Assembly (NCBI RefSeq): GCF_018413525.1
Contig: NZ_JAHCDD010000032.1
Location: 1 to 57,769 of the forward strand
Direction: 5' to 3'
DNA: 57,769 nucleotides
Origin: Acidovorax sp. CCYZU-2555
GTDB lineage: Bacteria; Pseudomonadota; Gammaproteobacteria; Burkholderiales; Burkholderiaceae_C
A program made the translations under genes and the position numbers. The notes beneath the pieces are model-generated. The model was not told where the DNA came from and ran no database searches. It was given only the letters and a program-made list of their open reading frames with translations. This document shows, piece after piece, positions 35,502-43,322 of the stretch. The stretch's first letter is position 1; every line of letters begins with the position of its first letter.

Positions 35502-36388
35502 CGCGTAAGAAGCTCTGGAAGGGGCGGGAACTGATAAAGACGGGCGGGCGTGTCGACCAGCAGGTCCTGCAAGGCTGCGGCACTCGGCGCAATCTCGTCC
35601 AGGCTGCGGATCAGCTGCGCGTCGTCGGGCGTGTGGCTGTGGTTGGGATGGGGCCAGTCGGTGCCCCACAGGCATTGCCCGGAAAACTCGGCGAGCAGCT
35701 GGCGCGCCAGCGCAATGCCTGCGGCATATGGCGGTGTTGGATCGATGCGGTCGATGCCGCTGAGCTTCACGAAGACATGGGGCTGGCGCAACAGTGCGCG
35801 CAGAGCCTGGAAATGCGGGTGCCCCGCACCCAGTCGCGCGTCGACGCGCCCCATGTGGTCTATCACCACCGGCACGGCGCTGCGCGCCAGTGGCGCGGCC
35901 AGCTGCGCCAGCAGATCGCTTTCGCAGTGCAGCTGCAGATGCAGGCCCGCATGGGCCAGGCGCGGCGTCATGGCAATGGCGTCTTCCAGACTCGCGGCTG
36001 GCGGCAGATGGTGCATGAAGTTGAAGCGCACGGCGCGAAAGCGCGCATCCGCCAGCTGCGCCAGTTGCGCATCGGGCGCATCGGCGGGGGCCAGCGCCAC
36101 GCCGACATACTGTCCGTCCGCGGCCTGCAGGGCCTGCGCCACCCAGTGGTTGTCAAAGCCGTAGGCCGTGGACTGCACCACCACGCAGCGGTCCATGCCC
36201 CAGTTCCGGTGCAATGCAAACAGCTGGTTGTGATCCTGGCCCGCAAGCGGGTGCATGTGCGATGCATGCCGCGGCTCATACACATGCACATGGCTGTCGC
36301 AAGCGCCTGGCGGCAACGGGCGAGCGCCCGAGGCGGTGGTCCGGGGCGAAAGGCGCGGGGCCGATGTAAAGGTGGAATTCATGGTCAT
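35498..36388 (-). CDS. Amidohydrolase-2 family hydrolase (LigI/lactonase-like)
   Basis: 296 residues, TIM-barrel metal hydrolase of the Amidohydro_2 group that includes 2-pyrone-4,6-dicarboxylate hydrolase and sugar lactonases. PPGACDSHVHVYEPRHAS gives the HxH motif near residue 34; later QSTAYGFDNHWV, VVIDHMGRVDA, HVFVKLSGIDR and WGTDWPHPNH (metal Asp). First gene of the minus-strand cluster and divergent from a LysR regulator. Substrate probably a lactone or cyclic ester; not determinable. Confidence 0.88.
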   Translation of the reverse strand: MTMNSTFTSAPRLSPRTTASGARPLPPGACDSHVHVYEPRHASHMHPLAGQDHNQLFALHRNWGMDRCVVVQSTAYGFDNHWVAQALQAADGQYVGVALAPADAPDAQLAQLADARFRAVRFNFMHHLPPAASLEDAIAMTPRLAHAGLHLQLHCESDLLAQLAAPLARSAVPVVIDHMGRVDARLGAGHPHFQALRALLRQPHVFVKLSGIDRIDPTPPYAAGIALARQLLAEFSGQCLWGTDWPHPNHSHTPDDAQLIRSLDEIAPSAAALQDLLVDTPARLYQFPPLPELLTR

Positions 36389-36434
36389 GGGCTGCTGCCA
36401 TTGTGGGTCGCAGGCATGGCATTTTGGTAGAAAT

Positions 36435-36461
36435 GTATTGGATATCAGTTATCAGCAATAC
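36435..36461. promoter_or_regulatory. Candidate LysR operator between amidohydrolase and regulator
   Basis: Nested dyad: GTATTG (36435-36440) with CAATAC (36456-36461), and inside it GATA (36441-36444) with TATC (36450-36453), nearly concentric. It contains the T-N11-A style of LysR boxes and is the only AT-rich dyad in the 109-nt divergent intergenic region. Confidence 0.55.
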
Positions 36462-36497
36462 TTATGCGATTGCCCGCTACCAATTGGTGAACCCTCG

Positions 36498-37409
36498 ATG
36501 GATCTGACGCGTCTTCGCTACTTTTCGGCCGTGGCCCAGGCGGGCAGTTTCAGCCGCGCGGCCGCGGCCTTGCACCTGTCGCAGCCGGCCTTGAGCCGCC
36601 AGGTGCTGCTGCTGGAAACCGAGCTGTGCCAGCGCCTGTTCGAGCGTACCGGGCGCGGCGCCCAGCTCACCGAATCGGGCGCGGCGCTGCTCGAGCATGC
36701 GAACGGCATCTTCGCGCTGGCCGCGCATGCCCAGTCCGACATGGCCGAGCGCTTGCGCAGCCCGCGCGGGCGCATCAGCATCGGCTTGCCGCCGCGCGTG
36801 GCGCATGTGATCGCGGCCGATCTGGTGCTGGCGTTTCGCCAGGAGTTTCCCGATGCGACGTTGTCCATCGAGGAGAACCTGAGCTTTCGCCTGCGCGAAT
36901 GGCTGCTGGCCGGGCGCGTGGATCTGGCGCTGATGTTCGATCCGCCGCCGTCGCCCCAGCTGATGACCGAAACCCTGCTGCGCGAGCCCATGGTGTTCAT
37001 CAGCACCCAGCCGCTGCCGGCCAAGATACGTCTGTCCCAGCTGGTGCAGCGCGAGCTGGTGGTGGCGCGCTCACCGAATGCGCTGCGTTCGCTGCTCGAA
37101 GCCCATACCGCGCCGCGCGGGCTGTCGCTGCGCCTCGTGGCTGAAGTGGATTCGGTGCAGACCGTGCTGTCGCTGGTGGCGCGCGGCGTGGGCGATACCC
37201 TGCTGCCGCTGAGCGGCACGATAGGCTGGAATTACCCGCATCCCCTGCATGTCGCGCATGTCGTGGCGCCGGCCATGCGCAACAACTTCGTGCTGGCCGT
37301 GCCGCGTGCCAAGCCGGCCACGCGGCTCACGCGCTTTGTCGAACAGCTGCTCAAGGACATGGTGGCGCGGCATTTCAGCGCCCTGGCCGTGCCGCGCAAG
37401 AGCACCTGA
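36498..37409 (+). CDS. LysR-type transcriptional regulator
   Basis: 303 residues. Winged helix-turn-helix MDLTRLRYFSAVAQAGSFS, RAAAALHLSQPALSRQVLLL, ELCQRLFERTGRGAQLTESG, followed by the effector-binding domain (RISIGLPPRVAHVIAADLV, RVDLALMFDPPPSPQLM). Divergent from the amidohydrolase-SDR-Bug-CMD cluster and very likely its activator/autorepressor. The Nac/CynR-like start (MDLTRLRYF) fits regulators of aromatic or organic acid catabolism, but the inducer is unknown. The ATG at 36498 was chosen because it begins the HTH. Confidence 0.93.
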   Translation: MDLTRLRYFSAVAQAGSFSRAAAALHLSQPALSRQVLLLETELCQRLFERTGRGAQLTESGAALLEHANGIFALAAHAQSDMAERLRSPRGRISIGLPPRVAHVIAADLVLAFRQEFPDATLSIEENLSFRLREWLLAGRVDLALMFDPPPSPQLMTETLLREPMVFISTQPLPAKIRLSQLVQRELVVARSPNALRSLLEAHTAPRGLSLRLVAEVDSVQTVLSLVARGVGDTLLPLSGTIGWNYPHPLHVAHVVAPAMRNNFVLAVPRAKPATRLTRFVEQLLKDMVARHFSALAVPRKST

Positions 37410-37425
37410 TTCCGGCCCCATGAAA

Positions 37426-37455
37426 AAAGCCCGAAACCTTGCGGCTTCGGGCTTT
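37426..37455 (-). terminator. Rho-independent terminator of the histone-like gene
   Basis: AAAGCCCGAA / TTCGGGCTTT, 10-bp perfect stem around CCTTGCGGC. Read on the minus strand it is followed by a T-run (37423-37428 as A on +), so it ends the histone-like transcript; it could also slow the convergent LysR transcript. Confidence 0.85.
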
Positions 37456-37473
37456 GGTGGTGAGCATCACACC

Positions 37474-38505
37474 TCAGGGCTTGGTGCCTGTGGGGAAGGG
37501 CCATGCGGCTTGTGGGTTCAGTGCGGTCTGTGCCACTGGCGCGGCGGCGACGGCAGCGGGGGCTGCCGCGGCCTTGGCGGGCTTCTTTGCAGCAGCCTTC
37601 TTGGCAGGTGCAGCAGCCTTGGCAGGTGCAGCAGCCTTGGCGGGAGCGGCAGCCTTTGCGGGAGCAGCAGCCTTCTTCGCGGGCGCAGCAGCCTTGGCAG
37701 GTGCGGCGGCCTTTGCAGGTGCAGCAGCCTTCTTGGCGGGAGCGGCGGCCTTGGCTGGCGCAGCAGCCTTCTTGGCGGGAGCGGCAGCCTTCACAGAGGC
37801 GGCCTTTGCCGGAGCAGCAGCCTTCTTGGCAGGTGCAGCGGCCTTGGCAGGAGCAGCAGCCTTCTTCGCGGGTGCGGCAGCCTTGGCAGGAGCAGCAGCC
37901 TTCTTCGCTGGTGCGGCAGCCTTTGCCGGAGCAGCAGCCTTCTTGGCGGGCGCGGCAGCCTTGGCGGGAGCAGCAGCCTTCTTGGCGGGCGCGGCGGCCT
38001 TTGCCGGAGCAGCAGCCTTCTTCGCGGGCGCGGCAGCCTTGGCAGAGGCGGCCTTTGCCGGAGCAGCAGCCTTCTTTGCGGGCGCGGCGGCCTTTGCCGG
38101 TGCAGCAGCCTTCACAGAGGCGGCCTTTGCCGGTGCAGCGGCCTTGGGTGCAGCGGCCTTCTTGGCAGGTGCAGCAGCCTTGGGCGCAGCAGCCTTCTTC
38201 GCGGGAGCAGCAGCCTTGGCCGAAGCCGTGGACGGCTTGGTCACCGCGGCTTTGGTAGAGGTTGCGGCCGGCTTGGCGGCAGCGGTCTTAGGCGCTGCTA
38301 CGGGCTTGGCCGCAACAGCTTTCTTCGCCGTTGCTGCCGGCTTGGCTGCGGCCTTGGGCGCAGCAGCTTTCTTGGGTGCCGCGGCCTTGGTCACGGTCGT
38401 GGCCTTGGCCGCCACTTTCGTGGCGGGTGCTGCCGCTTTTTTCACGGACTCTGCCTGGGTAGCAGTCGAGGCCTTTTTGTCGGCCGTTTTTTTCGCAGTT
38501 GCCAT
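37474..38505 (-). CDS. Histone H1-like Ala/Lys/Pro-rich nucleoid protein
   Basis: 343 residues made almost only of Ala, Lys and Pro. After a start MATAKKTADKKASTATQAE it consists of dozens of AAAPAKK / AAAPAK units (about residues 120-325), interrupted by KAASVKAAA and KAASAK variants. Such H1-like or AlgP-like proteins bind DNA nonspecifically and compact the nucleoid. ATG 38505 chosen: AAGGAG is 6 nt upstream of it, versus 3 nt for the ATG at 38508. The terminal segment (AAVAQTALNPQAAWPFPTG) is non-repetitive. Repeat number may vary among strains. Confidence 0.88.
   Translation of the reverse strand: MATAKKTADKKASTATQAESVKKAAAPATKVAAKATTVTKAAAPKKAAAPKAAAKPAATAKKAVAAKPVAAPKTAAAKPAATSTKAAVTKPSTASAKAAAPAKKAAAPKAAAPAKKAAAPKAAAPAKAASVKAAAPAKAAAPAKKAAAPAKAASAKAAAPAKKAAAPAKAAAPAKKAAAPAKAAAPAKKAAAPAKAAAPAKKAAAPAKAAAPAKKAAAPAKAAAPAKKAAAPAKAASVKAAAPAKKAAAPAKAAAPAKKAAAPAKAAAPAKAAAPAKKAAAPAKAAAPAKAAAPAKAAAPAKKAAAKKPAKAAAAPAAVAAAPVAQTALNPQAAWPFPTGTKP
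37552..38230. repeat. Degenerate tandem repeats inside the histone-like gene
   Basis: Imperfect units of about 18-21 bp (often 39 bp as a pair) with the theme GCAGCAGCCTTCTTGGC, coding the AAAPAKK/AAAPAK alternation. A substrate for slippage or recombination that could change protein length. Confidence 0.85.
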
Positions 38506-38682
38506 CATCTTCTCCTTGGTCGATTTGCACAAAACACTTCGACTGCACATGGGCAGGAAGCGATCCATAGCGATGTGGAGTGACGCATCGCAATGAACAC
38601 GGAATCGCCCCGCGCAGCACCTTGACTCAAAGTGATTTGTTCGGGACGGTATATGTGTGCCATTGTGCCTGCTGGAGAGCGA

Positions 38683-39774
38683 TTAATCCCAGGAAAGTGC
38701 GCCGCCGGTCTGATACTCGATCACTCGTGTCTCAAAGAAGTTACGTTCCTTCTTCAAATCGATCATCTCGCTCATCCAAGGGAACGGATTTTCTTCGCCG
38801 GGGAACAGTTCTTCCAGGCCGATTTGCGTGGCCCGGCGGTTGGCGATGTAGCGCAGGTAGCCCTTGAACATCGACGCGTTCATGCCCAGCACGCCGCGCG
38901 GCATGGTGTCTTCGGCATAGGCGTATTCGAGTTCGACGGCCTTGGTGAACAGCGCCTTGATTTCTTCCTTGAACTCGTTGGTCCAGAGGTGGGGATTTTC
39001 AAGCTTGAGCTGGTTGATCAGGTCGATGCCGAAGTTGCAGTGCATGGACTCGTCGCGCAGGATGTACTGGTACTGCTCGGCGGCGCCGGTCATCTTGTTC
39101 TGGCGGCCCAGCGCGAGGATCTGCGTGAAGCCGACGTAGAAGAACAGACCTTCCATCAGGCAGGCGAAAACGATCAGCGACTTGAGCAGCGTCTGGTCGG
39201 TTTCGGGCGTGCCGGTGTGGAAGTTGGGGTCCATGATCGCCTCGATGTACGGGATCAGGAACTCGTCCTTGTCGCGGATCGACTTGACTTCGTTATAGGC
39301 GTTGAAGATCTCGCCTTCTTCCAGGCCCAGCGACTCGACGATGTACTGGTAGGCGTGGGTGTGGATCGCTTCCTCGAAGGCCTGGCGCAGCAGGAACTGG
39401 CGGCATTCGGGCGCCGTGATGTGGCGGTAGGTGCCCAGCACGATGTTGTTCGCGGCCAGCGAGTCGGCCGTGACGAAGAAGCCCAGATTGCGCTTGACGA
39501 TGCGGCGCTCGTCTTCGGTCAGGCCGTTCGGGTCTTTCCACAACGCGATGTCGCGCGTCATGTTCACTTCCTGCGGCATCCAGTGGTTGGCGCAGGTGGC
39601 GAGGTACTTTTCCCAGGCCCACTTGTACTTGAACGGCACCAGCTGGTTGACGTCGGTCTTGGCGTTGATGATGCGCTTGTCGGCGGCATTCACGCGCTTG
39701 AAGGTGGCGGGCGCGGCGGCCTGTGCTTCGTCGGCCGGGGCGTTGGAGGAGGTGTCGTCGTCGAAAGTCAGCAT
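38683..39774 (-). CDS. nrdB: Ribonucleoside-diphosphate reductase class Ia, beta subunit NrdB
   Basis: Diiron-tyrosyl radical subunit for dNTP synthesis. 363 residues. The metal/radical motif [20 protein letters not shown] holds Glu, His and, seven residues after the Glu, the Tyr at the radical position, so it is not a Tyr-less class Ic enzyme. [17 protein letters not shown] supplies the later Glu and His ligands. The C-terminal tail [14 protein letters not shown] is for NrdA docking. ATG 39774 chosen (MLTFDDD). nrdA lies 216 nt upstream in the same orientation. Confidence 0.96.
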   Translation of the reverse strand: MLTFDDDTSSNAPADEAQAAAPATFKRVNAADKRIINAKTDVNQLVPFKYKWAWEKYLATCANHWMPQEVNMTRDIALWKDPNGLTEDERRIVKRNLGFFVTADSLAANNIVLGTYRHITAPECRQFLLRQAFEEAIHTHAYQYIVESLGLEEGEIFNAYNEVKSIRDKDEFLIPYIEAIMDPNFHTGTPETDQTLLKSLIVFACLMEGLFFYVGFTQILALGRQNKMTGAAEQYQYILRDESMHCNFGIDLINQLKLENPHLWTNEFKEEIKALFTKAVELEYAYAEDTMPRGVLGMNASMFKGYLRYIANRRATQIGLEELFPGEENPFPWMSEMIDLKKERNFFETRVIEYQTGGALSWD

Positions 39775-39894
39775 GGTGTATTCCTGAAAGAGGCTGCGAT
39801 TGTGGGCAGCGTGGCCGGCATTGCGCGCGGATGTCCGTGGAGCGAGCCTGCGGATTCCGTGGGCCGGCGTTCGTCTTATTTTTGCAGAAAGCGA

Positions 39895-39948
39895 GCGCGG
39901 CCTGGTGCCGCGCTTTGCGCCACCCCACCGGCCGTGGCCGGGTGGGGT
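39895..39948 (-). promoter_or_regulatory. Two consecutive hairpins in the nrdA-nrdB gap
   Basis: GCGCGGC (39895-39901) with GCCGCGC (39907-39913), and ACCCCACCGGCC (39922-39933) with GGCCGGGTGGGGT (39936-39948; one unpaired G). No U-tract follows, so they are more likely RNA-stability or partial attenuation elements between nrdA and nrdB than full terminators. Confidence 0.5.
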
Positions 39949-39990
39949 CAACGCCCGCAGGCGTTCAAGGGCTCTATAAGCGATGAGCGC

Positions 39991-42909
39991 TTATTGGCAA
40001 GCCTCGCAGCCTGGGTCGTCGATCGCACAGAACTTGATGTCCGTTGCGGGCGTGCTGGCCAGGGCCGCAGCGGCGGCCTTTTCGAGCGCGCTGGGCACCG
40101 CGGCAGCGGCAGCCGAAGCCACCGTCACGGCCGCTGTGGCCGCAGCCGCGGTTGCCGAAGACGACACGGCGTTGAGCGTGCGGCTTTGCACGGTCGACTT
40201 CTCGACCTGCGTGGCGCTCGTGGTGCGCAGATAGTAGGTGGTCTTCAGACCGCGCAGCCAGGCCAGCTTGTAGGTGTCGTCGAGCTTCTTGCCCGAGGCG
40301 CCGGCCATGTAGATGTTCAGGCTCTGGGCCTGGTCGATCCACTTCTGGCGACGCGACGCGGCTTCGACCAGCCATTCGGGCGAGACTTCGAAGGCCGTGG
40401 CGTACTGGTCCTTGATCTCCTGGGGAACGCGGTCGATGGGACGCAGCGAACCGTCGAAGTGCTTCAGGTCCATGACCATCACGTCATCCCACAGGCCCAG
40501 GCGCTTGAGGTCGCGCACCAGGTAGTTGTTGATGATGGTGAATTCACCCGACAGGTTGGACTTGACCGACAGGTTGCCGAACGAAGGCTCGATCGAGGCG
40601 TCCACGCCAACGATGTTGGAAATGGTTGCCGTGGGAGCGATGGCCACGCAGTTGGAGTTGCGCATGCCGTCGGCCGCGATCTTGTTGCGCAGGGCGTCCC
40701 AGTCGAGGCGGATCGAACGATCGACTTCGACGTAGCCGCCACGGGCCTTTTCCAGCAGGTCCAGCGTGTCCAGCGGCAGGATGCCACGGTCCCACAGCGA
40801 GCCCTTGAAGGTCGAGTAGGCGCCGCGTTCCTTGGACAGCTCGGTCGACGCCCAGTAGGCGTAGTAGCAGATGGCTTCCATCGACTGGTCGGCGAACTCC
40901 ACGGCCTGCAGCGAGGCGTAGGGCATGCGCATTTCGTACAGCGCATCCTGGAAGCCCATCAGGCCCAGGCCCACGGGGCGGTGGCGCAGGTTCGAATCCT
41001 TGGCCTTCTGCACCGCGTAGTAGTTGATGTCGATCACGTTGTCGAGCATGCGCATCGCCGTGGTGATGGTCTTGCGCAGCTTTTCGTGGTCGAGTTGGCC
41101 GTTCTTGATGTGGCGCACCAGATTGACCGAGCCGAGGTTGCAGACCGCGGTTTCGGTGTCGCTGGTGTTGAGCGTGATCTCGGTGCACAGGTTGGACGAG
41201 TGCACCACGCCCACATGCTGCTGCGGCGAACGGATGTTGCAAGGGTCCTTGAACGTGATCCAGGGGTGGCCGGTTTCGAACAGCATCGACAGCATCTTGC
41301 GCCACAGGTCGGTGGCGGGCAGTGTCTTGTGCAGCTTGATTTCGCCGTTGGCGGCCTTGGTTTCGTAGGCGGTGTAGGCCTTCTCGAAATCGGTGCCGAA
41401 CAGGTCATGCAGGTCGGGCACATCGGCGGGCGAGAACAGCGTCCAGGTGCCCTTTTCGATCACGCGGCGCATGAACAGATCGGGGATCCAGTTGGCGGTG
41501 TTCATGTCGTGCGTGCGGCGGCGGTCGTCGCCGGTGTTCTTGCGCAGTTCCAGGAACTCTTCGATGTCGAGGTGCCAGGTTTCCAGGTAGGTGCAGACCG
41601 CGCCCTTGCGCTTGCCGCCCTGGTTCACGGCCACGGCCGTGTCGTTGACCACCTTGAGGAAAGGCACGACGCCTTGCGATTCGCCGTTCGTGCCCTTGAT
41701 GCGCGAACCCAGGGCGCGCACGCGCGTCCAGTCGTTGCCCAGGCCGCCCGCGAACTTCGACAGCAGTGCGTTTTCCTTGATCGCGTCGTAGATGCCTTCG
41801 AGGTGGTCGGGCACTGTGGTCAGGTAGCAGCTCGACAGCTGCGAACGCAGCGTGCCGCTGTTGAACAGCGTGGGCGTGCTGCTCATGAAGTCGAACGAGC
41901 TCAGCAGCTCATAGAACTCGATGGCGCGCGCATTGCGATCGGCTTCGCCCAGCGCCAGGCCCATGGACACGCGCATGAAGAACGACTGGGGCAGTTCGAT
42001 GCGCGTCTTCTTGACGTGCAGGAAGTAGCGGTCATAAAGGGTCTGCAGGCCCAGGTAGTCGAACTGCTGGTCGCGTTCGGCCTTGAGGGCCTTGGCCAGG
42101 CGTGGCAGGTCGTAGTTGAGCAGCTCGGGGTTGAGCAGTTCGTTGTCGACGCCGTTTTGCACGAAGCCGGGGAAGTAGTCGACATAGGCGGCCGACATGT
42201 CGGCGGGCGCGACATCGCGGCCCATGACTTCGCGCACGATCGTGTGCAGCAGCAGGCGCGCGGTGGCGTAGGTGTAGTCGGGGTCTTTTTCGATCAGCGT
42301 GCGCGCGGCCAGGATGGCGGCCTTGAACACTTCGTCGATGGGCACGCCGTCATACAGGTTGCGCAGCGTTTCCTGAACGATGGGATCGGGCTTGATGTCG
42401 GCGTTCAGGCCCTTGCAGGCGGCTTCGATCAGCGCCAGCAGGGCTTCACGGTCGAGCGGCACGCGCTGGCCCTTGTCGGTCACGTGCAGGACGGGCGCGG
42501 GAGCGGCCGTGGCCTGGCCGGCCTTCTTCTGCTCGGCGCGTTCCTGGTTGCGGCGTTCGCGGTACAGCACGTAGGCGCGCGCGACTTCATGGTGGCCGCC
42601 GCGCATCAGGCCGAGTTCGACCTGGTCCTGGATGTCTTCGATGTGGAAGGTGCCGCCGCCCGGACGCGAGCGCACCAGCGCGCGCACCACGCCTTGCGTG
42701 AGCTCGTCCACCATTTCGCGCACGCTGGACGAGGCCGCGCCCTGGGCGCCGCGCACGGCCAGGAAGGCCTTGGTCACGGCGATGGCGATTTTCTGCGGCG
42801 TGAAGTCCACGACGTCGCCGCTGCGGCGCATGACGTGGTACTGCTCGGTGGCCGAGTGGTTCGCTGCATCGGCGGACGCAGTGGATACGGGGTTCAACGC
42901 TTCTTGCAT
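39991..42909 (-). CDS. nrdA: Ribonucleoside-diphosphate reductase class Ia, alpha subunit NrdA
   Basis: Catalytic subunit reducing NDPs to dNDPs. 972 residues, longer than E. coli NrdA (about 761). Two ATP-cone-like regions precede the barrel: residues about 24-118 (VMRRSGDVVDFTPQKIAIAV ...) and about 140-222 (HVTDKGQRVPLDREALLALI ...), the second aligning with the single cone of E. coli. Active-site cysteines are in LSSCYLTT, HSSNLCTEITL and TAVCNLGS; the radical-transfer Tyr pair is in LKTTYYLRTT. The C-terminal redox pair is CEAC in DDPGCEACQ after an Ala-rich linker. Controlled by NrdR boxes (below). Confidence 0.96.
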   Translation of the reverse strand: MQEALNPVSTASADAANHSATEQYHVMRRSGDVVDFTPQKIAIAVTKAFLAVRGAQGAASSSVREMVDELTQGVVRALVRSRPGGGTFHIEDIQDQVELGLMRGGHHEVARAYVLYRERRNQERAEQKKAGQATAAPAPVLHVTDKGQRVPLDREALLALIEAACKGLNADIKPDPIVQETLRNLYDGVPIDEVFKAAILAARTLIEKDPDYTYATARLLLHTIVREVMGRDVAPADMSAAYVDYFPGFVQNGVDNELLNPELLNYDLPRLAKALKAERDQQFDYLGLQTLYDRYFLHVKKTRIELPQSFFMRVSMGLALGEADRNARAIEFYELLSSFDFMSSTPTLFNSGTLRSQLSSCYLTTVPDHLEGIYDAIKENALLSKFAGGLGNDWTRVRALGSRIKGTNGESQGVVPFLKVVNDTAVAVNQGGKRKGAVCTYLETWHLDIEEFLELRKNTGDDRRRTHDMNTANWIPDLFMRRVIEKGTWTLFSPADVPDLHDLFGTDFEKAYTAYETKAANGEIKLHKTLPATDLWRKMLSMLFETGHPWITFKDPCNIRSPQQHVGVVHSSNLCTEITLNTSDTETAVCNLGSVNLVRHIKNGQLDHEKLRKTITTAMRMLDNVIDINYYAVQKAKDSNLRHRPVGLGLMGFQDALYEMRMPYASLQAVEFADQSMEAICYYAYWASTELSKERGAYSTFKGSLWDRGILPLDTLDLLEKARGGYVEVDRSIRLDWDALRNKIAADGMRNSNCVAIAPTATISNIVGVDASIEPSFGNLSVKSNLSGEFTIINNYLVRDLKRLGLWDDVMVMDLKHFDGSLRPIDRVPQEIKDQYATAFEVSPEWLVEAASRRQKWIDQAQSLNIYMAGASGKKLDDTYKLAWLRGLKTTYYLRTTSATQVEKSTVQSRTLNAVSSSATAAAATAAVTVASAAAAAVPSALEKAAAAALASTPATDIKFCAIDDPGCEACQ

Positions 42910-42971
42910 GGATTCCTCTTGGGCGTTTAAGTGATGGCGCTGTAGTGGCGTATGGCCGGCAGCGCGGTGGC

Positions 42972-43003
42972 TTGTCCACAAGCCATGCACACGCTGTGCA
43001 CAA
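42972..43003. promoter_or_regulatory. Two DnaA-box-like sites upstream of nrdA
   Basis: TTGTCCACA (42972-42980) and, inverted, TTGTGCACA (complement of 42995-43003). Each differs from the DnaA consensus TTATNCACA only at position 3. DnaA is a known regulator of nrdAB in E. coli, so this could tie nrdA expression to replication. Confidence 0.45.
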
Positions 43004-43010
43004 CTTTTTA

Positions 43011-43058
43011 ACACTAAATGTAGTGCTTGTGGGTGGTGTCGACCACTACAGGTAGTGT
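43011..43058. promoter_or_regulatory. Twin NrdR boxes controlling nrdA
   Basis: ACACTAAATGTAGTGC (43011-43026) and CCACTACAGGTAGTGT (43043-43058) are 16-bp imperfect palindromes fitting the NrdR consensus (ACACWATATATWGTGT). Their centres are 32 bp apart, about three helical turns, the usual NrdR spacing. They lie 102-150 nt before the nrdA start. nrdR itself is outside the window. Confidence 0.85.
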
Positions 43059-43322
43059 CTTTGGTTCGGGTGCTAGTGTAGCGCGGAGCATCCGAAGAGG
43101 CTACGAATCGGCACGGAAAACCTTGTCCTGGCGCAGGAAAGCGGTGGCTGTCCGAGGCGTTGAGACGGGAGTGCGCAGCGCCAGGGCCAGCGCCCGCGCG
43201 GGCTCGCGACGAAGTGCCAGGCTGCCGATTGCGGCGAAATTTTTTTTGCGGGCGTGGCAAAAAACAGGTGGTTGCCAGACACCGATTGACGCTGTCGAAA
43301 AAACGCCTTATGCGCTCAAGGG
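43059..43322. other. Intergenic region between ampD and nrdA, nothing recognised
   Basis: The rest of the 413-nt gap between the ampD stop and the nrdA start. It contains an A/T run (around 43239-43248) and a second near 43298-43304, but I found no conserved frame, RNA gene, clear promoter hexamer pair or terminator hairpin. Confidence 0.4.

Noticed and set aside
37552..38230. Repeat array considered as CRISPR
   Set aside because: Units are contiguous, degenerate, in frame and code Ala/Pro/Lys repeats; no spacers and no cas genes.
38632..42930. A 1432-codon open frame on the + strand, antisense to nrdB and nrdA
   Set aside because: It mirrors two strongly conserved genes on the opposite strand. 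Long antisense frames are common in GC-rich genes, and its composition (Arg/Val/Gly/His-rich) shows no family motif.
42972..43003. DnaA-like boxes as part of a replication origin
   Set aside because: Only two imperfect sites, no AT-rich unwinding region and no dnaA/dnaN/gidA context; regulation of nrdA is more likely.
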